In this document: piece by piece, positions 8,563 to 15,366 of the stretch
How the letters are laid out: each line of letters starts with the position of its first letter
How positions within the stretch are numbered: the first letter of the stretch is position 1
Assembly: GCA_019313105.1 (NCBI GenBank)
Contig: JAFDBW010000160.1
Coordinates: forward strand, 1-17,405
DNA: 17,405 nucleotides
From: Deltaproteobacteria bacterium
GTDB taxonomy: Bacteria; Desulfobacterota; Desulfuromonadia; Desulfuromonadales; BM103
Direction of reading: 5' to 3'
Notes under the pieces: model-generated
Told to the model about the DNA's origin: nothing
The model's input: the letters and a program-made list of their open reading frames with translations, nothing else
Databases searched by the model: none
Made by a program: the position numbers and the translations under genes

Positions 8563-9278
8563 TTTTCCTTTTTTTCAACCCCGGTGGCTGCCTTCCCGTC
8601 CGGCTTTTCCTCCGGTGGGGGAGGGACAAAATCGGGGTCAGGCTTTAAAACAACTTTGACCTCGACAGTTTTTGTTTCTTTCAGATCCGTATAATTGCCA
8701 ACGTAACTTAGGGCTACGGTCTGGGTAAAATTCTCCTGAACATTGGTGATATCAATCCCCTCGGTCGCAACCTCCGAAACCATCTTGATTTCACTCTCAG
8801 CACCGATGACAACGACCCTGTCGGGAGCAGCACTGGCCGACTTGACCAGGAATCCGGGGGCTGGATCTCCGGTCAGGACAACCTGAACGGGTACGCCGCG
8901 CTCACGCACCCTTTCCAGCCTGACATCGACATAAGATGGCGAAATGCGAGTGATTTTCAGACCACCGGGGATATCAAGGGTTTCATCAAGGCGCTTGAAA
9001 GAGGTCACGCCGGGCGATAAACCCTTCAGGTCAACTCTGAGCCCGATATCTTCCTGGTCAAGGTTTACCTGCAAGGCACGCGGCCCATTGATCCGCAGCG
9101 CGACTGACGTCGGCACTTCACTGGCAATCATCAGGCCCTCGGGCAAATTCACGTATTCCAGGGTCACGATATGATTGACTTCCATGCGACTTTCACCCAT
9201 GACAAAGAACCAGAGCACTATTGCAAAGGCCAGGGAGATCAATTTCAACAGCCAGTTTTCAAAGATCTTTTCAGCCAT
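8559..9278 (-). CDS. ybbR: YbbR-domain protein (CdaR-like)
   Basis: A membrane-anchored protein with YbbR repeats, encoded between cdaA and glmM. An uncleaved-looking signal anchor lies at about residues 9-27 ([18 protein letters not shown]), placing the rest outside the inner membrane. Residues of about 35-205 form beta-rich YbbR-type repeats, probably two, fewer than the four in Bacillus CdaR. The tail is disordered and charged, with [11 protein letters not shown] followed by lysines. In Firmicutes the homologue binds and modulates the cyclase CdaA; that role is inferred here from gene order. The start ATG is 2 nt after cdaA, with AAGAAGAG upstream. It overlaps glmM by 4 nt. Confidence 0.85.
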   Translation of the reverse strand: MAEKIFENWLLKLISLAFAIVLWFFVMGESRMEVNHIVTLEYVNLPEGLMIASEVPTSVALRINGPRALQVNLDQEDIGLRVDLKGLSPGVTSFKRLDETLDIPGGLKITRISPSYVDVRLERVRERGVPVQVVLTGDPAPGFLVKSASAAPDRVVVIGAESEIKMVSEVATEGIDITNVQENFTQTVALSYVGNYTDLKETKTVEVKVVLKPDPDFVPPPPEEKPDGKAATGVEKKEK

Positions 9279-9280
9279 GG

Positions 9281-10069
9281 CTAACTCTTCTTGCCGCGCA
9301 GACGGCGTGGCTCAAGCAGACGGTTGAGGACTTTCTTCAAGGTCGTCACTTCAAGGTCGCGCGTGATCTTTCCTCCGACCACGACCGCAATCCGTCCAGT
9401 CTCCTCGGACACCACAATCACGACGGCGTCAACCAGTTCAGTCAGGCCTATCGCCGCCCGGTGGCGGGTCCCGAACTGCGGGCTGACTCCCGGGTCCTGG
9501 GTCAGGGGGAGGAAACAACCGGCCCTGGTGATGCGGCCACGCTGGATAACGATCGCCCCATCATGAAGCGGCGAAGCATGGTGAAAAATCGAGTGAATCA
9601 GGGTCCCCGAAGGTTTCGCATCCAGCTCGACACCGATTTCGAGAAAATCGTTGATCCCTGTTTCACGCTCGATAACGATCAATGCCCCCAGGTGTCTCTG
9701 GGCAAGGGTCGCGCAGCCACGGCACAACTCGTCGATCACCTGCGTCTCTTCACGGAATGACAGATCGGCAAAAAAAGGGTTGCGCCCGACATGGATCAGC
9801 GCCCGGCGGATATCGTTCTGGAAAATCACGACAATCACCAGGATGATGGATGAAAGGAAGTTATTGAGTATCCAGTTGAGGGTATAAAGGCCGCTGACCT
9901 GGGAGGCGACGTAGACAATCAGCAGGACTGCCAGACCGACCAGCATCTGCACGGCCCTCGTGCCCTTGATAAGCAGGATAATCCGGTAGATAATGAAGGC
10001 GACCAGGAGGATGTCGAGTAGATCCAGAACCCACCTGAAATTTTCCAGCGTATCGAACATCCGGAACAC
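9281..10069 (-). CDS. cdaA: Diadenylate cyclase CdaA
   Basis: CdaA condenses two ATP to c-di-AMP, a messenger tied to potassium and osmotic balance and cell-wall homeostasis. The 262-residue protein has three predicted membrane helices at about residues 17-35, 38-57 and 63-84, then a cytoplasmic DAC domain at about 100-245. The two catalytic motifs are intact: DGA (170-172, within SPLHDGAIVI) and RHR (202-204, within FGTRHRAA). No regulatory domain follows, so this is the CdaA class and not DisA or CdaS. The ATG has GAGAGGG 8 nt upstream. It lies 17 nt after folP and 2 nt before ybbR, making the cdaA-ybbR-glmM trio. Enzyme activity is well supported by the motifs; the targets of the messenger in this organism are not visible here. 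Confidence 0.95.
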   Translation of the reverse strand: MFRMFDTLENFRWVLDLLDILLVAFIIYRIILLIKGTRAVQMLVGLAVLLIVYVASQVSGLYTLNWILNNFLSSIILVIVVIFQNDIRRALIHVGRNPFFADLSFREETQVIDELCRGCATLAQRHLGALIVIERETGINDFLEIGVELDAKPSGTLIHSIFHHASPLHDGAIVIQRGRITRAGCFLPLTQDPGVSPQFGTRHRAAIGLTELVDAVVIVVSEETGRIAVVVGGKITRDLEVTTLKKVLNRLLEPRRLRGKKS

Positions 10070-10086
10070 CCTCTCGATAGGTCAGG

Positions 10087-10971
10087 TCAGTGACCAACCC
10101 ATTCTGCACCTTTGCAGACTGCCTGCGCCATCCGTGCGGCCTCGCGTGCCGCAGCAACATCATGCACCCGGAATAGCCGGGCCCCTCCAGCATACCCCAG
10201 GGCAACGGTGGCCAGAGTTCCGGCAAGGCGCCCGGTAGGATCGTCCTTGCCAAGCACCCGACCGATAAAACTTTTGCGGGATGTCCCCAACATGACCGGG
10301 CGGCCCAAGTCCACCAGATCAGCGGTTCTGCGCAACAGTTCCAGGTTCCCGGCGACATCCTTACCGAAACCGATCCCGGGATCAATCGCAATCTTGCCAA
10401 TGGCGATACCTGCCGATACTGCAACATCGATACTGCTGTTCAGGGAAGCGACAACTTCCGCGAAGAGGTCAGCGTAGCGCGTATCCTGCTGCATAACCTC
10501 GGGCCTGCCGCGGGTATGCATGATAATCAGCCCCGCTCCCGAATCAGCGACCATTCCGGCCATCTCCATATCGAAGGTCAGGCCACTGACATCATTGACA
10601 AAATCTGCGCCGGCGGATACTGCTTCCCGGGCGACAACACTTTTCGAAGTGTCAATGGACAATGGCAGGCCGACTTCGCGGCCGAGCTTCTCAACAACCG
10701 GGATAACACGGTCCAGTTCCTCCTGCTCGGAGACCTGGGAAGCACCCGGTCGGGTACTCTCACCTCCGATATCGATCAGGTCGGCACCTTCTGCAGCCAT
10801 CCTGCGACCCTGCTCAATCGCCTGCTGCGGCCTTAGAAACCGGCCACCGTCGGAAAAAGAGTCAGGGGTTACGTTGAGGATGCCGACGATGTAAGGTCGG
10901 TCCATAACGAGTGAGCAGTTTCGCCCGCTCAGTACAATCCTCGAGAAATCAGCGCGGGCCAGGCCTGACAT
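10087..10971 (-). CDS. folP: Dihydropteroate synthase
   Basis: FolP joins p-aminobenzoate to the pterin pyrophosphate to give dihydropteroate in folate synthesis; it is the sulfonamide target. The 294-residue TIM barrel shows the pterin-site motifs in order: GILNVTPDSFSDGG (30-43), DIGGESTRPGA (67-77), SIDTSKS (105-111), NDVSGL (126-131), IDPGIGFGKD (196-205), and LGTSRKSFIGR (228-238) with the conserved Lys. The final RVHDVAAAREA is also typical. The ATG shares one base with the ftsH stop (TGATG), with no strong Shine-Dalgarno, so translation probably depends on coupling. A later in-frame Met24 (MDRPYIVG) is a less likely start because residues 10-23 match the usual N-terminal strand. The ftsH-folP adjacency is common in bacteria. 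Confidence 0.96.
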   Translation of the reverse strand: MSGLARADFSRIVLSGRNCSLVMDRPYIVGILNVTPDSFSDGGRFLRPQQAIEQGRRMAAEGADLIDIGGESTRPGASQVSEQEELDRVIPVVEKLGREVGLPLSIDTSKSVVAREAVSAGADFVNDVSGLTFDMEMAGMVADSGAGLIIMHTRGRPEVMQQDTRYADLFAEVVASLNSSIDVAVSAGIAIGKIAIDPGIGFGKDVAGNLELLRRTADLVDLGRPVMLGTSRKSFIGRVLGKDDPTGRLAGTLATVALGYAGGARLFRVHDVAAAREAARMAQAVCKGAEWVGH

Positions 10972-12866
10972 CAGGACTCGTCGACACAGGGGCCTTCACC
11001 CGGAGCAACCGTATCCTGCGCAACCGCGGTCTCTTCTTCTGTGGCGGCTGCTTGGTCAGGTTCATCTTCAGTCACTTCTTCAGCGCCGAAGATCATCGCC
11101 TTGATTTCACTGCCGTCCATGTTTTCACGTTCGAGCAACGCTTCAGATACGATGATCAAGGAATCTTTGTGCTGAGAGAGAATCTCCGTCGTACGCTCGT
11201 AGCACTCTTCGACAATCCGGCGGATCTCGTCATCGATCGCCATCGCGGTGGCCTCGCTATAATTCTTGACATGACCGTAATCTCGACCGAGGAAGACTTC
11301 ACCTTCTTTCTCCCCGTATGACAAGGGTCCGAGCTTGTCGCTCATCCCCCACTCGCAAACCATCTTGCGGGCGATCGCGGTAGCGCGCTCCAGGTCATTC
11401 GAGGCGCCGCTGGTGACACTTTCAAAGATCAGTTCTTCTGCAACCCGACCACCGAGCAGGGTGCATATCTTGACATTCAGCCCCATTTTGTTTTCGTTAT
11501 ACTTCTCTTCCTCGGGCAGATACATGGTTACACCCATGGCCCGGCCTCGCGGTATAATTGAGACCTTGTGCACCGGATCGGCACCCGGGATATACATCGC
11601 CACCAGGGCATGACCCGCCTCATGGTAGGCGGTGACTTTCTTTTCTTCATCGGTAATCACCATGGAGCGCCGCTCAGCTCCCATCATGACCTTGTCCTTG
11701 GCCTTCTCGAGGTCAGTACGGGTCACTTCATTCTTGTTGGCACGTGCCGCAAGCAGAGCAGCCTCGTTAACCAGATTTTCCAGGTCAGCACCGGAAAACC
11801 CCGGCGTTCCCTTGGCGATTACCTCAAGTTCGACATCACTACCCAAAGGCACTTTGCGGGCATGGACTTGGAGGATTTTCAGGCGGCCACGAACGTCGGG
11901 CCTCGGCACGACCACCTGGCGATCGAAACGGCCTGGACGAAGCAAAGCGGGGTCAAGCACGTCGGGCCGGTTCGTCGCGGCAATCAGGATAACGCCCTCA
12001 TTGGACTCAAAACCGTCCATTTCAACCAGCAGTTGGTTGAGGGTCTGCTCGCGCTCGTCATGGCCACCACCCATACCGGCGCCACGATGACGACCGACGG
12101 CATCTATTTCGTCGATAAAGATAATGCAAGGAGCATTCTTCTTGCCCTGGACGAACAGGTCCCGGACACGGCTGGCACCGACACCGACAAACATCTCGAC
12201 AAAGTCGGAACCCGAAATCGAAAAGAAGGGCACTCCCGCCTCGCCGGCAATAGCCCTGCCGAGAAGAGTTTTACCCGTACCCGGGGGTCCTACCAGCAAC
12301 ACGCCTTTCGGGATCCGCCCACCAAGCCTAGAAAACTTTTTCGGGTCTTTCAGAAACGAGACAACCTCTTCCAGTTCGTCCTTGGCTTCATCGATCCCGG
12401 CAACATCATTGAAGGTGATCTTGGCCTGGGATTCGCTGAGCAGTTTGGCGCGGCTCTTGCCGAAGCTCATGGCTTTGCCACCGCCCGACTGCATCTGGCG
12501 CATGAAGAAGATCCATACGGCGATCAGCAGCAGGATCGGACCCCAGGAAACCAGAATGGACATCCAGAAACTGTTGCTTTCGTCAGGCTCGGCCTGAATA
12601 GCGACGCCCTGCCCGCGCAGCAGGCTGATCAGGTCAGGGTCATCCGGAACATAGGTCTTGAATGCGGAACCATCTGTATAGGTGCCTTCAAGGTTCGAAC
12701 CCTTGATCGTCACGTCGACCACCTCACCCTCATCGAGGGCTGCCAGGAAGGTCGTATATGGGACCGGCTTGAGTTCGCGACCCTGCTGGGTCATCATATT
12801 GAAAAGCATGATCATCACCAGAGAGATGACCAGCCAGAGCGCTAGATTCTTATAAAACTGGTTCAC
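10971..12866 (-). CDS. ftsH: ATP-dependent zinc metalloprotease FtsH
   Basis: Membrane-bound AAA+ protease that degrades damaged membrane proteins and short-lived regulators. I place the start at GTG 12866, giving 631 residues beginning [17 protein letters not shown] lies 4 nt upstream. An in-frame GTG at 12890 would add eight residues but places the Shine-Dalgarno inside the gene. Domains: membrane helix 8-25, periplasmic loop 26-100, membrane helix 103-122, then AAA+ with Walker A GPPGTGKT (193-200), Walker B IIFIDEID (248-255) and the second region of homology ending in [10 protein letters not shown]. Zinc protease HEAGH is at 415-419, with the third ligand probably Asp491 in [11 protein letters not shown]. 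The last 35 residues are an acidic, Ala-rich tail, probably disordered. It heads a tightly packed operon and follows tilS by 97 nt. Confidence 0.97.
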   Translation of the reverse strand: MNQFYKNLALWLVISLVMIMLFNMMTQQGRELKPVPYTTFLAALDEGEVVDVTIKGSNLEGTYTDGSAFKTYVPDDPDLISLLRGQGVAIQAEPDESNSFWMSILVSWGPILLLIAVWIFFMRQMQSGGGKAMSFGKSRAKLLSESQAKITFNDVAGIDEAKDELEEVVSFLKDPKKFSRLGGRIPKGVLLVGPPGTGKTLLGRAIAGEAGVPFFSISGSDFVEMFVGVGASRVRDLFVQGKKNAPCIIFIDEIDAVGRHRGAGMGGGHDEREQTLNQLLVEMDGFESNEGVILIAATNRPDVLDPALLRPGRFDRQVVVPRPDVRGRLKILQVHARKVPLGSDVELEVIAKGTPGFSGADLENLVNEAALLAARANKNEVTRTDLEKAKDKVMMGAERRSMVITDEEKKVTAYHEAGHALVAMYIPGADPVHKVSIIPRGRAMGVTMYLPEEEKYNENKMGLNVKICTLLGGRVAEELIFESVTSGASNDLERATAIARKMVCEWGMSDKLGPLSYGEKEGEVFLGRDYGHVKNYSEATAMAIDDEIRRIVEECYERTTEILSQHKDSLIIVSEALLERENMDGSEIKAMIFGAEEVTEDEPDQAAATEEETAVAQDTVAPGEGPCVDES

Positions 12867-12884
12867 ATAACCCCCTAAATCTGA

Positions 12885-12908
12885 AAACACCAGAAAAATG
12901 CGGTGTTT
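12885..12908 (-). other. Hairpin in the ftsH leader
   Basis: A perfect 7-bp inverted repeat (AAACACC / GGTGTTT) with a 10-nt loop lies between the candidate promoter and the ftsH Shine-Dalgarno. It is AU-rich and not followed by a U-run, so it is not a terminator. It could affect mRNA stability or translation, or mean nothing. Confidence 0.3.
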
Positions 12909-12929
12909 GGCGTTGTAAAAACACTGGAA

Positions 12930-12958
12930 ACTTTACCATACCGGGTTCCTTATCACAA
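12930..12958 (-). promoter_or_regulatory. Candidate ftsH operon promoter
   Basis: TTGTGA (12958-12953), an exact 17-nt spacer and TAAAGT (12935-12930) give 4/6 matches in both boxes of a sigma70-type promoter, just after the tilS stop. A transcript starting near 12923 would have a leader of about 57 nt containing the hairpin at 12885-12908. I looked for a heat-shock (sigma32) type promoter and did not find a convincing one. Confidence 0.45.
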
Positions 12959-12963
12959 GCCGT

Positions 12964-14331
12964 TTATGACTCCTTTTGCATGATCTGAACACGCAAAACA
13001 GGTTTTCCGGCGACCGGCCGCCAACCCTCACAACGGCGCAAACCGACGATCCACAAAATTGTCTCTTTTTCCAGCAGCAGCAGCGTTTTTTTGCGATCTT
13101 CCATGGCGAGTTTGAGGTCGACAAAAAAATCCTGGATTTTTTTTGTACCGTCCATTCCTGATGGCCGAAAACGATCTCCAGGCAGACAGTGCCGCAGCGT
13201 CAGAGGGAACTGGAGGGTCGACGCATCAAACTCCACGGCGGCATGATTGCCTCCCGATGCGTGATCAGAGACAGACAGCTGCAACCTGCGCCCATCCAAG
13301 AGCTGATATGTTCCCGGCCCATCCAGCACAAGCTCAAGGCCAGCGACTAGCTCGGGTGGCTCTCTATACAGCAACAGCTGTTCGTATCGGCAGGCGGCCC
13401 AAGATCCGGGCAGGTGCAGCTCGCCTTGGGGCGGACCTGCACAGACAAGCTGCAGGACATCCCCGATATGGGTGGCCGTGATGCTGCGTAAATCGCCGCG
13501 GATTTCACGCAGCGCGGCCCTGATGACCCTGCTGGCCAGCGATGGGGCTAATTTGGCAAGTGCTCCTCGCTGGATAGAATAACCTCCATCAACCCTTGTA
13601 CCGAGTTCTGTCAGGGTACGATTTGCCAGCTCGGACCAGAAGTCCTCATCCAGTCGCAGCTGTTCGCACAACCCTGCGATCTGACTGGTTATGTTAGGAT
13701 TGAAGCTCTCCAGCAGCGGCTGAAGTTGATGACGGATTCGGTTGCGGGTAAAAGCATGGTTGATGTTGCTCTCGTCTTCACGCCAGGCAAAGCCGCCTTC
13801 TTCGAGGTAGGTTACCAGTTCTTCGTGATGGAAGGACAGCAACGGACGAATGACCCGTCCATCGACCTGACGCATCCCCGCCAGACCTGCGGTGCCGGCG
13901 CCACGCATCAGGCGCATCAGGAAGGTTTCGGCCTGGTCACCGGCATGATGACCAAGCACGATCAGGTCGCAATTGCGCTCCTTTGCGGTCGCTTCGAGAA
14001 ACTCCCTGCGCACATCCCTGGCGACTTCTTCCAGGTTGCCCTTGCGTCGCAGAGCAATCTCTGCCACATCCTGGCGCGCCACCGTCACCGGAACACCCAG
14101 CTGATGACAGAGTTGTGCGACAAAGGCTGCATCATCACGGCTGACAGCTCTCAGGCCGTGATCGAGATGTGCAGCCTCCAGGGACAGGTTCAGTGTCTCG
14201 GGAAGACCATGCAGCAGGCGCAGCAGCGCCACCGAGTCGGCACCTCCGGAGACGGCAACCAGCAGATGGCTGCCGGTGGGGATGCAATCGGAGAGCAGAA
14301 GAGCTTTATGAAACCGGTTCTGCAGGGTCAT
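12964..14331 (-). CDS. tilS: tRNA(Ile)-lysidine synthase
   Basis: TilS converts C34 of the CAU anticodon of minor tRNA-Ile to lysidine, using ATP and lysine, so that it reads AUA. The 455-residue protein has the PP-loop motif SGGADS (28-33), AAHLDHGLR (53-61), LGHHAGDQAETFLMRLMRG (126-144), a middle TilS domain and the C-terminal TilS domain with FRPSGMDGTKKIQDFF. Length fits the long (E. coli-like) form. An in-frame TAG lies two codons upstream of the ATG and no ATG, GTG or TTG follows before the PP-loop strand, so the start is fixed; yet no Shine-Dalgarno precedes it. It follows two CAU-anticodon tRNA genes. ftsH lies downstream, an old pairing also seen (with hpt between) in Firmicutes. 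Confidence 0.94.
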   Translation of the reverse strand: MTLQNRFHKALLLSDCIPTGSHLLVAVSGGADSVALLRLLHGLPETLNLSLEAAHLDHGLRAVSRDDAAFVAQLCHQLGVPVTVARQDVAEIALRRKGNLEEVARDVRREFLEATAKERNCDLIVLGHHAGDQAETFLMRLMRGAGTAGLAGMRQVDGRVIRPLLSFHHEELVTYLEEGGFAWREDESNINHAFTRNRIRHQLQPLLESFNPNITSQIAGLCEQLRLDEDFWSELANRTLTELGTRVDGGYSIQRGALAKLAPSLASRVIRAALREIRGDLRSITATHIGDVLQLVCAGPPQGELHLPGSWAACRYEQLLLYREPPELVAGLELVLDGPGTYQLLDGRRLQLSVSDHASGGNHAAVEFDASTLQFPLTLRHCLPGDRFRPSGMDGTKKIQDFFVDLKLAMEDRKKTLLLLEKETILWIVGLRRCEGWRPVAGKPVLRVQIMQKES

Positions 14332-14336
14332 GGTCT

Positions 14337-14365
14337 ACTACCATGCCGGCCGGTCGCCCTGTCAA
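14337..14365 (-). promoter_or_regulatory. Weak candidate tilS promoter, near-leaderless
   Basis: A perfect TTGACA (14365-14360) is followed after 17 nt by GGTAGT (14342-14337), a poor -10; TAGTAG with an extended TG lies 2 nt further on. Initiation 6-8 nt downstream would fall at the tilS ATG itself, giving a leaderless or nearly leaderless mRNA, consistent with the missing Shine-Dalgarno. Confidence 0.3.
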
Positions 14366-14379
14366 AAACAGAGAACAGG

Positions 14380-14428
14380 CCATGCCGAAAGCGCAGAACC
14401 CCCTTCCGGGGCTGGAAGGGGGTTCTGT
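14380..14428 (-). terminator. Hairpin terminator after the tRNA genes
   Basis: A perfect 14-bp stem (14394-14407 with 14414-14427; core AGAACCCCCTTCC / GGAAGGGGGTTCT) closes a 6-nt loop, 6 nt beyond the CCA end of tRNA-Met. Downstream on the transcript is GCGCTTTCGGC, so the U-run is short. The stem is strong enough that a terminator or a stable 3' processing barrier is likely; some read-through into tilS is possible. Confidence 0.65.
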
Positions 14429-14433
14429 CAGAG

Positions 14434-14510
14434 TGGTGGCGGTGCAGAGATTCGAACTCCGGACACTGCGGATATGAGCCGCATGCTCTAACCAACTGAG
14501 CTACACCGCC
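14434..14510 (-). tRNA. tRNA-Met (CAU), elongator
   Basis: A complete 77-nt cloverleaf with encoded CCA. The acceptor GGCGGTG pairs with CACCGCC, the D-arm reads GCTCAGTTGGTTAGAGC, the anticodon stem TGCGG/CCGCA closes loop CTCATAT (anticodon CAT), and the T-arm CGGAG-TTCGAAT-CTCTG has one G-U pair. The discriminator base is A. A CAU anticodon can also mean tRNA-Ile2, the substrate of TilS encoded just downstream. I favour elongator Met because the acceptor has G4-C69 and G5-C68, not the C4-G69 and C5-G68 pairs used by E. coli TilS, and the arm resembles common elongator Met tRNAs. The two cannot be fully separated without comparing all CAU tRNAs of the genome. Confidence 0.9.
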
Positions 14511-14540
14511 GAAAACCAGCCGGCCGCCCATCGGCGGCCG
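14511..14540 (-). terminator. Hairpin between the two tRNA genes
   Basis: CGGCCGCC and GGCGGCCG form a perfect 8-bp, all-GC stem with a 4-nt loop (14521-14540). It is followed on the transcript by GCTGGTTTTC, immediately before tRNA-Met. The weak U-run and the position suggest partial termination or a processing barrier; the downstream tRNA has no other obvious promoter in the 41-nt gap, so full termination is unlikely. Confidence 0.45.
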
Positions 14541-14551
14541 TATATTTTATT

Positions 14552-14628
<77 letters not shown>

Positions 14629-14640
14629 ACAGGATTTTGG

Positions 14641-14669
14641 AATTTACCCGTCCGCCCTGAGGATGTCAA
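14641..14669 (-). promoter_or_regulatory. tRNA-fMet promoter
   Basis: A perfect TTGACA (14669-14664), an exact 17-nt spacer and TAAATT (14646-14641, 4/6) precede the mature 5' end of tRNA-fMet by 12 nt. The spacer is GC-rich. The -35 begins 1 nt after the U-run of the terminator of the preceding gene, a very compact junction. Confidence 0.8.
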
Positions 14670-14670
14670 G

Positions 14671-14700
14671 AAAAAACTGTCCGCTAGCGCTGCCGGACAA
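14671..14700 (-). terminator. Intrinsic terminator overlapping the SPOR gene end
   Basis: TGTCCG and CGGACA (14699-14694 with 14683-14678) form a 6-bp stem, extendable by a G-U pair, around a 10-nt loop, followed by six Ts (14676-14671). The 5' arm and loop lie within the last codons and stop of the SPOR gene. It ends the small protein-argS-SPOR unit. Confidence 0.75.
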
Positions 14701-15343
14701 TAGCAGACAACCTCTCCTTTTTACGCAGGAAATCGACAGCCTTGTCAGCGTTCTCATGGGAAGGGAAAGGCCCTGACAGAACCCTGTGCCAGATCCCTTT
14801 TTCGCCGAGGTCGGCCCGTTCGACAAAAATCGTCAAGCCGTAGGTTTTGATCCGACCTGCCAGCTTGGCGGCATCTTCACTCGTCCGAAAAGACGCGACC
14901 TGTACTACGAAACCACCCGCTGTGGCAGTCGGTGGTTTGGCCCCGGCTTTCGGTAATGGCTTGGGCGTCGGACTGGCCTGCGGGACCGCCGTCTTTTTGA
15001 CGACCTTTGCGCTGGTTGCCTTCTGCTCGGGGGGCAGATTGATGCCACTGCCGAGAGGCGCCTGGTTCCCTTTGGGGAGGTTGTCATAGAAAGTCAGCTG
15101 TTCCGACTTATCAGGAGCCGCTTCTTCAGCCGGTTTGGGAGGCGCTTCTACCTGGGTGACGGCAGACCGCCCGGAGATTTCCGTTCCGTCGGCAAGTTTC
15201 GTCGCGTCGCCGCTCTGCTTGCCGTACAAAACCCCAAGAGAGAAGCTGACACCGGCGACAGCCAGAATCAGGATGACAGCCAGCACGAGCTGTTTTCGTT
15301 CAATGCGTCTTTGGCTGCGTGAAACCACCGGCTGCGCCATCAT
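14684..15343 (-). CDS. SPOR-domain membrane protein
   Basis: A 219-residue single-pass inner-membrane protein. A basic N-terminus (SRSQRRIERK) is followed by a membrane helix at about residues 18-40. A Pro/Ala/Lys-rich linker (about 60-142) should span the periplasm, and the SPOR domain lies at about 143-217 (GGFVVQVASFRTSEDAAKLA through AIVRQR). SPOR domains bind peptidoglycan stripped of stem peptides and gather at the division septum, as in FtsN and DedD; a division or wall-remodelling role is therefore inferred. There is no catalytic domain. Two adjacent ATGs (15343, 15340) could start it; GGGAG lies 9 nt before the first. It starts 23 nt after argS and shares its transcript; an argS-SPOR pairing is frequent in this group. 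The terminator overlaps its 3' end. Confidence 0.9.
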   Translation of the reverse strand: MMAQPVVSRSQRRIERKQLVLAVILILAVAGVSFSLGVLYGKQSGDATKLADGTEISGRSAVTQVEAPPKPAEEAAPDKSEQLTFYDNLPKGNQAPLGSGINLPPEQKATSAKVVKKTAVPQASPTPKPLPKAGAKPPTATAGGFVVQVASFRTSEDAAKLAGRIKTYGLTIFVERADLGEKGIWHRVLSGPFPSHENADKAVDFLRKKERLSAIVRQR

Positions 15344-15366
15344 CTAATCTATCTCCCGAGCTTCGC

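Noticed and set aside
11568..12845. A 425-codon open frame on the plus strand opposite ftsH
   Set aside because: It lies wholly antisense to a conserved gene, has no recognisable domain and arises from the GC-rich third positions of ftsH codons.
12867..12963. Sigma32-type heat-shock promoter for ftsH
   Set aside because: CTTG is present but no CCCCATnT-like box occurs at the right distance; the sigma70-type pair fits better.
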